Assembly (NCBI GenBank): GCA_002897695.1
Contig: BDTG01000009.1
Coordinates: 1-23,179 of the forward strand
DNA from: a bacterium BMS3Abin14
GTDB taxonomy: Bacteria; BMS3Abin14
Direction: 5' to 3'
DNA: 23,179 bases
The notes beneath the pieces are model-generated. The model was not told the DNA's origin. It searched no databases and was given only the letters and a program-made list of their open reading frames with translations. Below, piece after piece: positions 1-7,772 of this stretch (within the stretch, counting starts at the first letter, position 1; each line of letters opens with the position of its first letter). A program made the position numbers and the translations under genes.

Positions 1-127
1 CGGAGACAATGTCTCGGTGGATGTGGAGTTGATCACCCCCATAGCCATGGAAAAGGAGCTTCGCTTTGCCATACGCGAGGGCGGCCGCACCGTGGGCGCC
101 GGAGTGGTCAGCGAAATTATTGAATAA
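1..127 (+). CDS. tuf: Elongation factor Tu, C-terminal end (partial)
   Basis: The reading frame enters the window at base 2 and runs 41 codons to TAA at 125-127. The tail contains [20 protein letters not shown] and ends [10 protein letters not shown], which is the conserved end of the third beta-barrel domain of EF-Tu. EF-Tu delivers aminoacyl-tRNA to the ribosome as a GTP complex in the cytoplasm. The GTPase domain lies outside the window. Position immediately before rpsJ is the usual str-to-S10 junction, so this gene probably shares a transcript with the ribosomal genes downstream. Identification rests on the conserved C-terminus and on context. Confidence 0.95.
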   Translation, partial: GDNVSVDVELITPIAMEKELRFAIREGGRTVGAGVVSEIIE

Positions 128-130
128 TAT

Positions 131-166
131 TTTTCTTCCTTGTCGCAAGCGGCGGCCGGAGGAAAA
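131..166 (+). other. Weak inverted repeat between tuf and rpsJ
   Basis: TTTTCTTCC at 131-139 can pair with GGAGGAAAA at 158-166, giving nine pairs with one U-G wobble and an 18-base loop. It lies in the 55-base gap between tuf and rpsJ, just upstream of the rpsJ ribosome binding site (AGGGAG, 171-176). It could be a processing or leader structure, but there is no U-tract after the stem, so I do not call it a terminator. Confidence 0.3.
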
Positions 167-185
167 TCAGAGGGAGTAACTGGTG

Positions 186-497
186 ATGGAGCAGCAGAAA
201 ATACGGATCAAACTCAAGGCCTACGATCACAGGATCCTTGACGCCTCGGTTGGCGAGATCGTCGAGACCGCCAAGCGTACCGGAGCCAGAGTCTGTGGCC
301 CCATCCCTCTCCCCACCATGAGGAGCATCTACACCGTGCTGCGTTCTCCCTTCATCGACAAGAAGTCAAGGGAACAGTTCGAGATCCGCGTCCACAAGCG
401 CATGCTCGATATCGTGGAACCCACACCCCAGACAGTGGATGCGCTCATGAAGCTTGACCTTTCGGCCGGCGTGGATGTTGAGATCAAACTTTCGTAG
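186..497 (+). CDS. rpsJ: 30S ribosomal protein S10
   Basis: This 103-aa protein is full length for S10 (usual 102-105). It carries the family core [13 protein letters not shown] near the N-terminus, GPIPLPT in the loop that reaches into the 30S head, and [20 protein letters not shown] followed by a VDVEIKL end. S10 binds 16S rRNA in the 30S head and also partners NusB in antitermination. Two adjacent in-frame starts exist, GTG at 183 and ATG at 186. I prefer ATG because AGGGAG at 171-176 is then nine bases away, but the GTG cannot be excluded. It is the first gene of the S10 cluster. The following gene should be rplC but is rplD. Confidence 0.97.
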   Translation: MEQQKIRIKLKAYDHRILDASVGEIVETAKRTGARVCGPIPLPTMRSIYTVLRSPFIDKKSREQFEIRVHKRMLDIVEPTPQTVDALMKLDLSAGVDVEIKLS

Positions 498-510
498 ATA
501 GGGGATGACC

Positions 511-1131
511 ATGCCTCAGGTGGACGTCTATAATGTAAAGAAGGAAGTGGTCGGGAAGGTAGACCTTGCCCCGTGGTGGGATGAGGATCCGAACGGGGCG
601 CTCATTCATCAGGCCGTCGTATCGGCGCTTGCCGGCGCCCGGAGGGGAACATCCTCCACTAAAACCCGGTCGGATGTCAGGGGCGGGGGTCGCAAGCCTT
701 TTCGACAGAAGGGAACAGGACGTGCGCGGCAGGGAACTATCCGCGCTCCCCAGATGAAGGGTGGGGGCGTGGTGTTCGGTCCGACTCCCCGGGATTTTTC
801 GAAATCGACCAACAAGAAAATGAGCAGAAAAGCCGTCAGGAACGCGCTTGCCCACCGGGCCGGATCCGGAACGCTTGTGGTCCTTGACAGGGTGGCGCTT
901 GAAGCGCCTAAGACCAGCGAACTGGTTGAATTCATGGACCGCATGGATGTGGTCAGCGCATTGCTTGTTGTCGAGGAGATCCAGGAGGAGCTTTTCAGGG
1001 CTTCCTCGAACCTGTCGTGGGTTAAAGTTGTCACCGTAGATCGAATCAATACCTACGATATTCTGGCATTTGAAAAGCTGATTGTAACCATGGGCGCCCT
1101 TGGCGCCCTGGAAGGAGCGCTGGCCAGATGA
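511..1131 (+). CDS. rplD: 50S ribosomal protein L4
   Basis: This is a 206-aa protein of normal L4 length. Family marks are [17 protein letters not shown] near residue 32, then the basic segment [19 protein letters not shown] that forms the extended loop lining the exit tunnel, and [12 protein letters not shown] in the C-terminal half. L4 is an early 23S rRNA binder and in enterobacteria represses its own operon. In-frame ATGs occur at 505 and 511. The SD-like AGGGG at 500-504 abuts the first and is six bases from the second, so 511 is chosen. Its N-terminus is complete, so the missing rplC has not eaten into this gene. It overlaps rplW by four bases. Confidence 0.97.
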   Translation: MPQVDVYNVKKEVVGKVDLAPWWDEDPNGALIHQAVVSALAGARRGTSSTKTRSDVRGGGRKPFRQKGTGRARQGTIRAPQMKGGGVVFGPTPRDFSKSTNKKMSRKAVRNALAHRAGSGTLVVLDRVALEAPKTSELVEFMDRMDVVSALLVVEEIQEELFRASSNLSWVKVVTVDRINTYDILAFEKLIVTMGALGALEGALAR

Positions 1132-1418
1132 AGCTGTATACGAAGATAATCCTCCGACCGCTTCTCACGGAAAAGAACACCGCCATGAAGGAAAAGGAAA
1201 ACAGGGTTGTGTTTGAAGTTGCCAGGGATGCCAACAAGCTGGAGATCAAGGGCGCTGTTGAGGAGGCATTCAAGGTTTCAGTGGAGGCCGTGAATATTCT
1301 GAACGTCAAGGGCAAGGTTAAAAGGCTAGGCCGCAACATGGGCAAAAGGCGCAGCTGGAAAAAGGCGGTGGTTACCCTCAAGGAGGGCAGCGTTATCGAG
1401 TTCTTCGAGGGCGTCTAG
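1128..1418 (+). CDS. rplW: 50S ribosomal protein L23
   Basis: This 96-aa protein matches L23 in length and pattern: [12 protein letters not shown] at the N-terminus, a [20 protein letters not shown] alpha/beta core, [15 protein letters not shown], and a [10 protein letters not shown] strand near the end. L23 sits at the polypeptide exit of the 50S subunit and is the docking site for trigger factor and SRP. The ATG overlaps the rplD stop as ATGA (1128-1131), which implies translational coupling. The gap to rplB holds an exact short direct repeat. Confidence 0.97.
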   Translation: MKLYTKIILRPLLTEKNTAMKEKENRVVFEVARDANKLEIKGAVEEAFKVSVEAVNILNVKGKVKRLGRNMGKRRSWKKAVVTLKEGSVIEFFEGV

Positions 1419-1428
1419 GGAAAAACGG

Positions 1429-1464
1429 GGAATGGGAGATAGATAGAGGAATGGGAGATAGATA
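1429..1464 (+). repeat. Exact 17-base direct repeat carrying duplicated RBS before rplB
   Basis: GGAATGGGAGATAGATA occurs at 1429-1445 and again at 1448-1464, separated by two bases. Each copy contains a GGGAG ribosome-binding motif. The second one (1453-1457) is seven bases from the rplB ATG and is probably the working site. Each copy also spells a four-codon mini-ORF, ATG-GGA-GAT-AGA-stop, and the second mini-ORF stops in TAATG overlapping the rplB start. The duplication is seen directly. Any role in coupling or attenuation is inference. Confidence 0.75.
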
Positions 1465-2286
1465 ATGGGTATTCGAAAACTCAAGCCTACATCGCCCGGA
1501 AGGCGTTTTCAGACCATCTCAGATTTTGCAGAAGTTACTGCAAGTAAGCCCGAGAAGAGCCTGCTCGCCCCATTACGAAAAACAGGGGGCCGCAATAATC
1601 TGGGCCGCGTCACGGCCAGCCACAGGGGCGGCGGGCACAAGAGGCGCTACCGGATCATCGACTTCAAGAGGAATAAACATGATATTCCGGCCAGGGTGCG
1701 GTCCATTGAATATGATCCAAACAGGTCCGCATATATCGCTCTTCTGGTCTACTCTGACGGCGAGAAAAGATACATCATTGCCCCGCAGGGGCTGAATGTT
1801 GGTGACGTTGTTCAGTCAGGTGAAAAGACTGATGTTCAGCCCGGGAACGCAATGAAGCTGAAAAATATCCCGCTGGGCACCCACCTTCATAATATCGAAA
1901 TCAAGGAAGAGAAGGGCGGCCAGATAGTTCGAAGCGCTGGAGGATTTGCCCAGTTGATGGCCAAGGAGGGTAAATACGTCCACCTCCGGCTGCCGTCGGG
2001 GGAGATCCGGCTGATACGCCGCGAGTGCATGGCCACCCTTGGCGAGGTTTCCAACCCTCAGCACGAGATCATTTCCATAGGCAAAGCCGGGCGTAACCGC
2101 TGGCGTGGCAAACGGCCCAACGTGAGGGGAGTTGCCATGAACCCGGTTGACCACCCCATGGGGGGAGGAGAGGGAAAGAGCTCCGGCGGCCGGCATCCCT
2201 GCACGCCCTGGGGCGTCCCCACGAAGGGATACAAGACCCGCAAGAACAAGAACTCCGACCGCTATATCGTAAAGCGGCGGTCCTAG
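1465..2286 (+). CDS. rplB: 50S ribosomal protein L2
   Basis: This 273-aa protein has the standard L2 length. It begins [14 protein letters not shown], contains [17 protein letters not shown] near residues 48-64, an SH3-like core, and the signature [20 protein letters not shown] near the C-terminus. His230 in this signature corresponds to the conserved histidine close to the peptidyl-transferase centre. L2 is needed for subunit association and peptidyl transfer. The ATG is supported by GGGAG at 1453-1457. It follows rplW after a 46-base gap with the duplicated leader and precedes rpsS by 15 bases. Confidence 0.98.
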   Translation: MGIRKLKPTSPGRRFQTISDFAEVTASKPEKSLLAPLRKTGGRNNLGRVTASHRGGGHKRRYRIIDFKRNKHDIPARVRSIEYDPNRSAYIALLVYSDGEKRYIIAPQGLNVGDVVQSGEKTDVQPGNAMKLKNIPLGTHLHNIEIKEEKGGQIVRSAGGFAQLMAKEGKYVHLRLPSGEIRLIRRECMATLGEVSNPQHEIISIGKAGRNRWRGKRPNVRGVAMNPVDHPMGGGEGKSSGGRHPCTPWGVPTKGYKTRKNKNSDRYIVKRRS

Positions 2287-2301
2287 AACGGGAGGATTAA
2301 A

Positions 2302-2583
2302 TTGGGCAGGTCCATCAAAAAAGGGCCGTTTGTGGATGACCACCTGATGAAGAAGCTCACCGTCATGGTCGAGAGCGGTGACAGGAAAGTCATCAAGACG
2401 TGGTCCAGAAGATCGATGATCATTCCCGACATGGTCGGATTTACCTTCGCTGTCCACAACGGCAGAAAGTTCGTCCCGGTGTTCGTTTCCGAGAACATGG
2501 TTGGGCACAGGCTGGGAGAATTTTCCCCCACCCGTACCTACAAGGGCCATACCTCCAAGTCGGACAGAAGAGGCAAAAAGTAG
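2302..2583 (+). CDS. rpsS: 30S ribosomal protein S19 (TTG start)
   Basis: This 93-aa protein starts [14 protein letters not shown] after the initiator and contains [37 protein letters not shown] and SPTRTYKGH-like sequence, all typical of S19. S19 binds the 30S head with S13 and contacts the A-site finger. The start is TTG at 2302, because no ATG or GTG lies in the right place, and GGAGG at 2291-2295 is correctly spaced. It is one of several TTG starts in this cluster. Confidence 0.97.
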   Translation: MGRSIKKGPFVDDHLMKKLTVMVESGDRKVIKTWSRRSMIIPDMVGFTFAVHNGRKFVPVFVSENMVGHRLGEFSPTRTYKGHTSKSDRRGKK

Positions 2584-2637
2584 CGCGCTTCATTTAGTTT
2601 TTGGATCCCAAAGAGGGTCTGAGGCGAGGGAGAGTTC

Positions 2638-2970
2638 ATGGAAGCACATGCAAAAGCGAAGTACGTGCGGGTTGCCCCGCGAAAACTCCGGCGCATCATG
2701 GATATGGTGCGGGGAAAGGACGTTTCGGAGGCATTGAGCGTTTTGTCGCTCGTGAAGAAGAGCGCATCCCCCGTGCTGGCCAAGGTAGTGCGTTCCGCGG
2801 TTGCAAATGCCGAGAACACCAAGGGCATGGATGTGGAACGGCTTTTCATCAAGACGGCCTTTGTTGATGAAGGTCCGACCATGAAAAGGTTTATGCCGCG
2901 GGCCATGGGTCGTGCAACGGTCATCCGCAAGAGAACCAGCCATATAACGGTTGTGCTTGGCGAGAAGTAA
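2638..2970 (+). CDS. rplV: 50S ribosomal protein L22
   Basis: This 110-aa protein carries [20 protein letters not shown] at the N-terminus, [12 protein letters not shown] in the middle, and [21 protein letters not shown] in the beta-hairpin that lines the nascent-peptide tunnel. It ends [10 protein letters not shown], the usual L22 end. L22 binds all six 23S rRNA domains. The ATG at 2638 follows a purine-rich GAGGGAG ribosome binding site. It sits between rpsS and rpsC as expected. Confidence 0.97.
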   Translation: MEAHAKAKYVRVAPRKLRRIMDMVRGKDVSEALSVLSLVKKSASPVLAKVVRSAVANAENTKGMDVERLFIKTAFVDEGPTMKRFMPRAMGRATVIRKRTSHITVVLGEK

Positions 2971-2981
2971 GGAGGCAGGAT

Positions 2982-3638
2982 TTGGGTCAGAAAGTACATC
3001 CCAAAGGGTTCCGGCTTGGGATTATTCAGGATTGGGATTCCCGATGGTACGCCGAAAAGGATTATGCGAAGCTGCTCCATGAGGATATTCGGATCCGTGA
3101 TTTTATCAAAAAGCGGCTCTTCCACGCAGGCATCTCCAAAATTATAATTGAAAGGACGGCCAAGCGTGCCAGGATAAACATCCACTCCGCCCGACCGGGG
3201 ATCATTATCGGCAAGAAGGGAGCGGAGGTTGAGGCACTTCGGCGTGAGATCAAAAAGATGACCGATAAGGATATCTTCATCAATATCATAGAGGTTCGCA
3301 AACCGGAGGTGGAGGCGCAGCTCGTCGCCGAAAACATCGCCAGCCAGCTGCTCCGGCGTGTTGCCTTTCGACGTGCCCTGAAAAGGAGCGTTGCCTCAGC
3401 CCTGCGCTTTGGAGCTGAGGGTATCAAGGTCATGTGTTCCGGTCGCTTGAATGGCGCTGAAATGTCGCGCAGGGAGTGGTACAGAGAGGGACGGGTCCCT
3501 CTACAGACCCTGCGTGCCGATATTGATTACGGGTTTGCCGAGGCAAATACCACCTACGGCATCATCGGCGTCAAGGTTTGGATTTTCAAGGGGGAAGTCC
3601 TGCCCGAAAAGGCCGGCGGATCTGAACCGGCCGCCTAG
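2982..3638 (+). CDS. rpsC: 30S ribosomal protein S3 (TTG start)
   Basis: This 218-aa protein opens [14 protein letters not shown], the S3 hallmark. It has a type II KH domain with [14 protein letters not shown] around residues 68-81, and the C-terminal S3 domain with [20 protein letters not shown] and [17 protein letters not shown]3 forms part of the mRNA entry tunnel on the 30S subunit. The start is TTG at 2982, with GGAGG about six bases upstream, and no alternative start gives the conserved N-terminus. The last codons are GC-rich and form an inverted repeat (GGCCGG 3611-3616 with CCGGCC 3627-3632). Confidence 0.97.
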   Translation: MGQKVHPKGFRLGIIQDWDSRWYAEKDYAKLLHEDIRIRDFIKKRLFHAGISKIIIERTAKRARINIHSARPGIIIGKKGAEVEALRREIKKMTDKDIFINIIEVRKPEVEAQLVAENIASQLLRRVAFRRALKRSVASALRFGAEGIKVMCSGRLNGAEMSRREWYREGRVPLQTLRADIDYGFAEANTTYGIIGVKVWIFKGEVLPEKAGGSEPAA

Positions 3639-3681
3639 GAGATTCGTTTTTTAATATCCGGTTCCGGATGGAGATTGTGTC

Positions 3682-4095
3682 ATGTTGATGCCAAAAAAGG
3701 TTAAGTTCAGAAAACAGCAACGTGGCCGGATGAGAGGTGCGGCCAGGAGAGGCAACATACTTAGCTTCGGTGATTTTGGGTTGCAGGCGCTTGAGCCGGG
3801 ATGGGTCACCGCCCGCCAGATAGAAGCGGCACGTATCGCCATCACGAGACACGTGAAGAGGGGCGGCAAGGTCTGGATCCGGGTCTTTCCCGACAAGCCT
3901 ATCACAAAAAAGCCCGCTGAGACCCGTATGGGTAAAGGCAAGGGCGCGCCGGAGGCCTGGGTCGCAGTGGTCAAGCCGGGACGTGTCCTGTATGAGCTGG
4001 AAGGGGTGACTGCCGATGTGGCCCGTGAGGCCATGAGATTGGCTTCCCACAAACTTTCCATAAAAACACGGATCCTGGTGAGGGAGGAAAACTGA
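3682..4095 (+). CDS. rplP: 50S ribosomal protein L16
   Basis: This 137-aa protein of normal L16 length starts [19 protein letters not shown] and contains [25 protein letters not shown]-type sequence, [22 protein letters not shown] and a final helix [17 protein letters not shown]16 helps position the A-site tRNA in the 50S subunit. ATG at 3682 is preferred over ATG 3688 because GGAG at 3670-3673 is eight bases away. A 14-base palindrome, ATCCGG-TT-CCGGAT (3656-3669), lies directly before the ribosome binding site. The stop TGA overlaps the rpmC ATG by one base. Confidence 0.97.
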   Translation: MLMPKKVKFRKQQRGRMRGAARRGNILSFGDFGLQALEPGWVTARQIEAARIAITRHVKRGGKVWIRVFPDKPITKKPAETRMGKGKGAPEAWVAVVKPGRVLYELEGVTADVAREAMRLASHKLSIKTRILVREEN

Positions 4096-4301
4096 TGAAG
4101 GCCAGGGATATGAGAGACATGACCGTTGACGAGCTCCTTGAGAAGGAGCGGAATATTTCCAGCGAACTTTTCAACCTTCGTTTTCAGCTCGCCACGAACC
4201 AGCTGGAAAATCCCATGCGCCTTCCGCTGATCAGAAAAGATCTTGCCAGAGTCAAAACTTTACTGGGGGAAAAGTCCGCCTCAGGTGAGGGGAAAGAATG
4301 A
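4095..4301 (+). CDS. rpmC: 50S ribosomal protein L29
   Basis: This small 68-aa protein is predicted to form two helices: [20 protein letters not shown], then [20 protein letters not shown] and DLARVKTLL, the classic L29 antiparallel hairpin. L29 sits at the tunnel exit beside L23. Its ATG is embedded in TGATG with the rplP stop, and its own stop TGA lies in ATGA with the rpsQ start, so it is coupled on both sides. A short charged tail ([11 protein letters not shown]) follows the second helix. Confidence 0.96.
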   Translation: MKARDMRDMTVDELLEKERNISSELFNLRFQLATNQLENPMRLPLIRKDLARVKTLLGEKSASGEGKE

Positions 4302-4591
4302 TGTCAGAGACGAATACTACCCGGAACAGTAAAATAATCACTGGCACCGTTGTCGGAAACAGGATGGATAAGACGGCGGTTGTGCAGTCCCACAGGAGGG
4401 TTGCGCACAAGGTGTATCCGAAATTTGTCAGCCGGCGTGTCAAGTACAAGGTCCATGACGAGGAGAACAGCCTTAACGTTGGCGATACGGTCAGGATTGT
4501 GGAGACCCGCCCCCTGAGCAGGGACAAAAGATGGCGACTTCTCGATGTCCTCGAAAAGGTCCCGATGGGCCCGGAAAAATCTGGTTCATGA
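4298..4591 (+). CDS. rpsQ: 30S ribosomal protein S17
   Basis: This 97-aa protein has an OB-fold pattern: GTVVGNRMDKTAVVQSHRRV, HKVYPKFVSRRVKYKVHDEE, NVGDTVRIVETRPLSRDKRW and a hydrophobic end. These are the conserved S17 blocks. S17 binds 16S rRNA helix 11 early in 30S assembly. Tandem ATGs stand at 4298 and 4301. The first overlaps the rpmC stop as ATGA. The extra ten or so N-terminal residues and the PMGPEKSGS tail make it slightly longer than E. coli S17 (84 aa), which is common. It is the last gene of the S10 part of the cluster. Confidence 0.96.
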   Translation: MMSETNTTRNSKIITGTVVGNRMDKTAVVQSHRRVAHKVYPKFVSRRVKYKVHDEENSLNVGDTVRIVETRPLSRDKRWRLLDVLEKVPMGPEKSGS

Positions 4592-4603
4592 AGAAAGTTA
4601 AAA

Positions 4604-4637
4604 TGACATTTTTCGCTTTACGTCGGATAAAAAGTCA
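4604..4637 (+). repeat. Inverted repeat in rpsQ-rplN gap
   Basis: TGACATTTTT at 4604-4613 can pair with AAAAAGTCA at 4629-4637, giving nine pairs with one bulged A and a 15-base loop. It lies in the 86-base gap separating the S10 and spc parts of the cluster. The AAAAAG/CTTTTT core and flanking GTC/GAC are shared with the element at 17232-17306. It may be an intergenic repeat or a weak bidirectional stem. There is no T-run after the downstream arm on the plus strand. Confidence 0.45.
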
Positions 4638-4677
4638 CTGATGGATTCTTCAGGACCCTGGAAAGAAGGTATTTGAG

Positions 4678-5046
4678 ATGATCAAGGTAGAGACAGTCCT
4701 ACATGTAGCCGACAACAGCGGGGCCAAGAAGGTGCTCTGTTTTAGAATACTCGGAGGGTCCAAAAGGAAGTCGGCCACTATAGGAGATGTAATTGTCGTC
4801 TCGGTGAAGGAGGCCACTCCCGAGTCCAAGGTAAAAAAAGGTGAGGTTCACAAGGCTGTTATCGTCAGAACCAGGAAAGAGATTCGAAGGCCAGATGGTT
4901 CCTACATCCGTTTCGACAACAACGCAGCTGTGATTATCAATGATCAGCAGGAGCCCGTTGGGACCAGAATCTTTGGTCCCATTGGTCGGGAATTGAGGGG
5001 AAAGAACTTCATGAAGATCGTTTCCCTGGCTCCAGAGGTCCTTTAA
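4678..5046 (+). CDS. rplN: 50S ribosomal protein L14
   Basis: This 122-aa protein of exact family length has [20 protein letters not shown] near the N-terminus, [19 protein letters not shown] in the middle, then [20 protein letters not shown] and [20 protein letters not shown] at the end. L14 lies at the subunit interface, contacts 16S helix 14 and is the docking site of the silencing factor RsfS. It is the first gene of the spc part of the cluster, 86 bases after rpsQ. L14 is strongly conserved, so the call is secure. Confidence 0.98.
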   Translation: MIKVETVLHVADNSGAKKVLCFRILGGSKRKSATIGDVIVVSVKEATPESKVKKGEVHKAVIVRTRKEIRRPDGSYIRFDNNAAVIINDQQEPVGTRIFGPIGRELRGKNFMKIVSLAPEVL

Positions 5047-5057
5047 GGGAGATCCGA

Positions 5058-5378
5058 ATGCCGGCAACAGGTGTTAAAAAAAACGATTTTGTAGTCATCA
5101 CCGCTGGGAAGGAAAAAGGCAAAAAGGGGAAGGTCCTCAAGGTTGATCGCGACAAGAATCGCGTGGTTGTTGAGAAGGCCAACTTCATCAAGAAGCATAC
5201 TCGTCCTGCCGGCTCCCAGAAGCAGGGGGGAATCATCGAGAAAGAAGGAACCATTCATGTTTCCAACGTCATGCTCTATTGCGATAAATGCGGCAAGGGA
5301 GTAAGGGTACGTCGGCGGAAACTGGATGACGGCACCACGGCAAGACTATGCGCCGGGTGTGGAGAGTCGTTTGATTGA
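5058..5378 (+). CDS. rplX: 50S ribosomal protein L24, zinc-ribbon form
   Basis: This 106-aa protein has an N-terminal KOW motif (NDFVVITAGKEKGKKGKVLK, residues 9-28) and the L24 core ANFIKKHTRP. The C-terminal part has Cys75-x2-Cys78 and Cys98-x2-Cys101, a probable zinc ribbon seen in many bacterial L24 proteins but absent in E. coli. L24 initiates 50S assembly by binding the 5' part of 23S rRNA. The gene begins 11 bases after rplN with a GGGAG ribosome binding site. The zinc role is inferred from the four cysteines. Confidence 0.97.
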   Translation: MPATGVKKNDFVVITAGKEKGKKGKVLKVDRDKNRVVVEKANFIKKHTRPAGSQKQGGIIEKEGTIHVSNVMLYCDKCGKGVRVRRRKLDDGTTARLCAGCGESFD

Positions 5379-5420
5379 TGTTTTTTTCCGATGCATTCGG
5401 GTTAAGAGGAGTGTCAGTTG

Positions 5421-5960
5421 ATGGATACGCTGCAGAAGAAATTCCGGGAAGAGATAGTCCCGTCCATGATGAAGACGTTCAGTTACAGCAACGTCATGCA
5501 GGTCCCGCGAATGGAAAAAATCGTTCTCAACATGGGCCTTGGGGGTGCGCTTGAGAATGCCAAGATTCTGGACGTCGCCATGAAAGAGCTGGGCCGGATT
5601 TCAGGTCAGAGGCCGGTCCTGACACGTGCCAGGAAGTCCATAGCAAACTTCAAGCTCAGGGAGGGCAATCCAATCGGGTGCAGGGTTACCCTGCGCAGGG
5701 AGCGAATGTATGATTTTTTCTACAGACTCCTGAATATCGCGCTTCCTCGGGTCAGGGATTTCAAGGGGACCTCCAACAGGGCATTCGATGGCCGGGGTAA
5801 TTACACCCTCGGTGTGCGCGAGCAGCTCATTTTTCCCGAGATCAATTACGACGATGTCGAGGAGATCAGGGGAATGAACGTGACTATTGTCACCACTGCC
5901 GATACGGATGAGGAGGCCAAAGAGCTGCTGAGGCTTTTTGGTGTTCCTTTCAGAAAATAG
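5421..5960 (+). CDS. rplE: 50S ribosomal protein L5
   Basis: This 179-aa protein has the L5 blocks [77 protein letters not shown] and [21 protein letters not shown]5 forms the central protuberance with 5S rRNA and L18 and contacts the P-site tRNA. TTG at 5418 and ATG at 5421 are adjacent in frame. AGGAG at 5407-5411 suits either, and ATG is preferred. It is followed by a 91-base gap with a hairpin before rpsN. Confidence 0.97.
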   Translation: MDTLQKKFREEIVPSMMKTFSYSNVMQVPRMEKIVLNMGLGGALENAKILDVAMKELGRISGQRPVLTRARKSIANFKLREGNPIGCRVTLRRERMYDFFYRLLNIALPRVRDFKGTSNRAFDGRGNYTLGVREQLIFPEINYDDVEEIRGMNVTIVTTADTDEEAKELLRLFGVPFRK

Positions 5961-5989
5961 AATTGATGATTTCGCAATAAGCTCCGTAC

Positions 5990-6018
5990 CTGCCTGTGTC
6001 TTGCACGCGGACAGGCGG
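5990..6018 (+). other. Hairpin between rplE and rpsN
   Basis: CTGCCTGT (5990-5997) pairs with ACAGGCGG (6011-6018), giving eight pairs including one U-G, with a 13-base loop. It occupies the middle of the longest gap inside the spc segment. E. coli controls its spc operon by S8 binding an mRNA hairpin near rplE, so a regulatory role is imaginable. However, I see no specific S8 consensus here and the position differs. Confidence 0.4.
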
Positions 6019-6051
6019 ACTTTTCGCGACCCAAGCATAACTGGAGGAGAA

Positions 6052-6237
6052 ATGGCGAAGAAAGCCCTGATTAACAAGGCCATGCGCAAGCCGAAGTTCG
6101 CGGTGAGGGGATATAATCGTTGCCCCCTCTGCGGCAGGTCAAGGGGATACCTGCGAAAGTTTGCTATGTGCAGGATCTGTTTTCGTGCCCGTGCCCTCGC
6201 CGGTGAAATCCCCGGCGTGGTCAAGGCCAGCTGGTAG
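6052..6237 (+). CDS. rpsN: 30S ribosomal protein S14, zinc-binding type Z
   Basis: This 61-aa protein is the short, zinc-containing S14 (C+ form). Cys24-x2-Cys27 and Cys40-x2-Cys43 form a zinc knuckle within [20 protein letters not shown]. It begins [20 protein letters not shown] and ends GVVKASW, as in Thermus, Bacillus and many anaerobic Proteobacteria-like lineages. S14 binds the 30S head next to S3 and S10. The ATG at 6052 has a strong GGAGGAG site at 6043-6049. The frame extends upstream without a stop, but only this start gives the family N-terminus. Confidence 0.97.
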   Translation: MAKKALINKAMRKPKFAVRGYNRCPLCGRSRGYLRKFAMCRICFRARALAGEIPGVVKASW

Positions 6238-6250
6238 GAGGAATATTGTC

Positions 6251-6649
6251 ATGTCAATGACCGACCCTGTCGCCGACATGCTGACCCGAATCCGAAACGC
6301 CCTGATGGCGGGCAAGGAGAAGGTCGACATCCCATCTTCGTCCCTGAAAGAGGATATAGCACGGATTCTCCAGGATGAGGGGTACATAAAAAGCTACCGT
6401 GTTCTCAGTGATGATAAACAGGGGGTCCTGAGGGTTACCCTTAAATATTCGGAGGGCGAGACACCCGCAATCATCCGGATTCAGAGAATCAGCAAACCTG
6501 GCGGGCGGGTTTATGTCGGGGCCAAAGAGATCCCCCGTGTTCTGAACGGGCTTGGCGTGGCTATACTATCAACTTCGAGGGGTGTGATGAGCGATGCCCA
6601 GTCCAGGAAGGAAAACGTTGGCGGCGAGGTCCTTTGCTACGTCTGGTAG
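6251..6649 (+). CDS. rpsH: 30S ribosomal protein S8
   Basis: This 132-aa protein begins [20 protein letters not shown] after the initiator and ends [25 protein letters not shown], both diagnostic of S8. The middle [20 protein letters not shown] is also typical. S8 binds helix 21 of 16S rRNA and in enterobacteria represses the spc operon. ATG at 6251 is nine bases from AGGAGG (6236-6241), which itself overlaps the rpsN stop. A second ATG at 6257 is too far away. The frame stays open upstream but without family similarity. Confidence 0.97.
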   Translation: MSMTDPVADMLTRIRNALMAGKEKVDIPSSSLKEDIARILQDEGYIKSYRVLSDDKQGVLRVTLKYSEGETPAIIRIQRISKPGGRVYVGAKEIPRVLNGLGVAILSTSRGVMSDAQSRKENVGGEVLCYVW

Positions 6650-6730
6650 GCTGCCCGGCCCTGGTTCGGGATGGTGTGGATATCTTTCGGGATTTTGCCA
6701 GGTAATCAACGGTAATTGCGGGGAAAAATA

Positions 6731-7270
6731 ATGTCGAGAATCGGAAAACAGCCTGTTGGGATACCTGATGGGGTTGAAGTCGGAATGGAGGGGCGGCGCT
6801 TCACTGCAAAGGGCGCCCTGGGTCAACTTGGCAGGGATCTGCCCTTGGGTGTTGACGTGGAAATAGATAAAGAGGAAATTCGGGTTCTGCCGCCTTCAAG
6901 GCCCAAGGAAACCTCGGCCATGCAGGGGCTTGCCAGAACCCTCATCGACAACATTGTTCAGGGTGTTTCGAAAGGTTACGAAAAGGCCCTTGATATGGAA
7001 GGTGTTGGATATCGGGCAACGATCAAGGGTGCAGCACTTGAGCTCATGGTCGGATTCTCCAACCCGGTGGTTTTCCCGATTCCCGATGGGATCAAGATCG
7101 AGGTTGACAGGAATAACAGGATTACCATCAGAGGGATCGATAAGGAAAAAGTCGGCCAGATTGCAGCCGACATTCGGGCCGTCCGTCCCCCGGAACCCTA
7201 CAAGGGGAAGGGGATCCGGTATGTCAACGAGCGGATTCGACGTAAGGCTGGAAAGGCCGGCATTACGTAA
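6731..7270 (+). CDS. rplF: 50S ribosomal protein L6
   Basis: This 179-aa protein opens SRIGKQPVGIPDGVEV and has two repeated L6 domains. The second carries the classic PEPYKGKGIRYVNERIRRKA-GKAG block at the C-terminus. L6 sits near the factor-binding stalk base and sarcin-ricin loop. ATG at 6731 gives the family N-terminus, and an upstream in-frame TTG at 6716 would add five non-conserved residues. It has TAA-TAA tandem stops (7268-7273). An 81-base gap after rpsH precedes it and has no clear signal beyond a GGGG ribosome binding site. Confidence 0.97.
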   Translation: MSRIGKQPVGIPDGVEVGMEGRRFTAKGALGQLGRDLPLGVDVEIDKEEIRVLPPSRPKETSAMQGLARTLIDNIVQGVSKGYEKALDMEGVGYRATIKGAALELMVGFSNPVVFPIPDGIKIEVDRNNRITIRGIDKEKVGQIAADIRAVRPPEPYKGKGIRYVNERIRRKAGKAGIT

Positions 7271-7281
7271 TAATTTACCAT

Positions 7282-7308
7282 GAAGCCGTTGGCTGCCGTG
7301 CCGGCTTC
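7282..7308 (+). other. Hairpin between rplF and rplR
   Basis: GAAGCCG (7282-7288) and CGGCTTC (7302-7308) form a perfect seven-pair stem around a 13-base loop. It starts a few bases after the tandem stops of rplF and ends well before the rplR ribosome binding site. There is no U-run, so it is not an intrinsic terminator. It could protect or process the transcript. Confidence 0.45.
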
Positions 7309-7346
7309 GGTTTGCAGGTGAGGCCAGAGCTTACTGGTGGAGGAAA

Positions 7347-7721
7347 TTGAGGTTGAATAAAACAGAAAAGAAGAAAATGGCCCGTCTGAGGAGGCGTCGC
7401 AGAATCCGCGGCAAGATCAGCGGAACAGCCACAAGGCCCAGGCTCTCTGTCTTTCGAAGTTCCCGCCATATTTACGCTCAACTCGTCAACGACGAAATGG
7501 GAACGGTTCTGGCCAGCGCTTCAACCATGGACAGGGAGTTGAAGGGAACCACAAAATCCGGTGGCAATGAGGATGCAGCACGAGGGGTGGGAAAACTCCT
7601 TGCCAGGCGCGCATCGGATAAAAAGATCAACACGCTTATCTTTGACAGGGGCGGTTTTCAGTACCATGGCCGTGTAAAAGCGCTGGCTGATGCTGTCAGG
7701 GAGGGTGGTCTGAAATTCTAG
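7347..7721 (+). CDS. rplR: 50S ribosomal protein L18 (TTG start)
   Basis: This protein of about 122-124 aa has a basic N-terminus [20 protein letters not shown], then [20 protein letters not shown], and ends [20 protein letters not shown], all L18 family blocks. L18 and L5 bind 5S rRNA to build the central protuberance. Two TTG codons, at 7347 and 7353, are candidate starts. GGAGG at 7339-7343 is three bases from the first and nine from the second, so the true start may be 7353, giving MNKTEKKK as in relatives. No ATG or GTG serves. Confidence 0.96.
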   Translation: MRLNKTEKKKMARLRRRRRIRGKISGTATRPRLSVFRSSRHIYAQLVNDEMGTVLASASTMDRELKGTTKSGGNEDAARGVGKLLARRASDKKINTLIFDRGGFQYHGRVKALADAVREGGLKF

Positions 7722-7772
7722 GCCTGTGACGATGGCGATTCAGTACGCCCGGGAAGGACGGTAGAAGCGAAA

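Noticed and set aside
609-1049. Minus-strand open frame opposite rplD
   Set aside because: It is a shadow of a secure ribosomal gene, with no ribosome binding site or recognisable domain.
3611-3652. GC-rich inverted repeat at the rpsC end followed by six T, as a terminator
   Set aside because: The stem ends about 14 bases before the T-run and overlaps the rpsC stop, and the next genes are in the same cluster, so termination is unlikely.
5271-5375. L24 zinc-ribbon tail as a novel fusion
   Set aside because: Cys-x2-Cys pairs at the C-terminus of L24 are a known variant in many bacteria.
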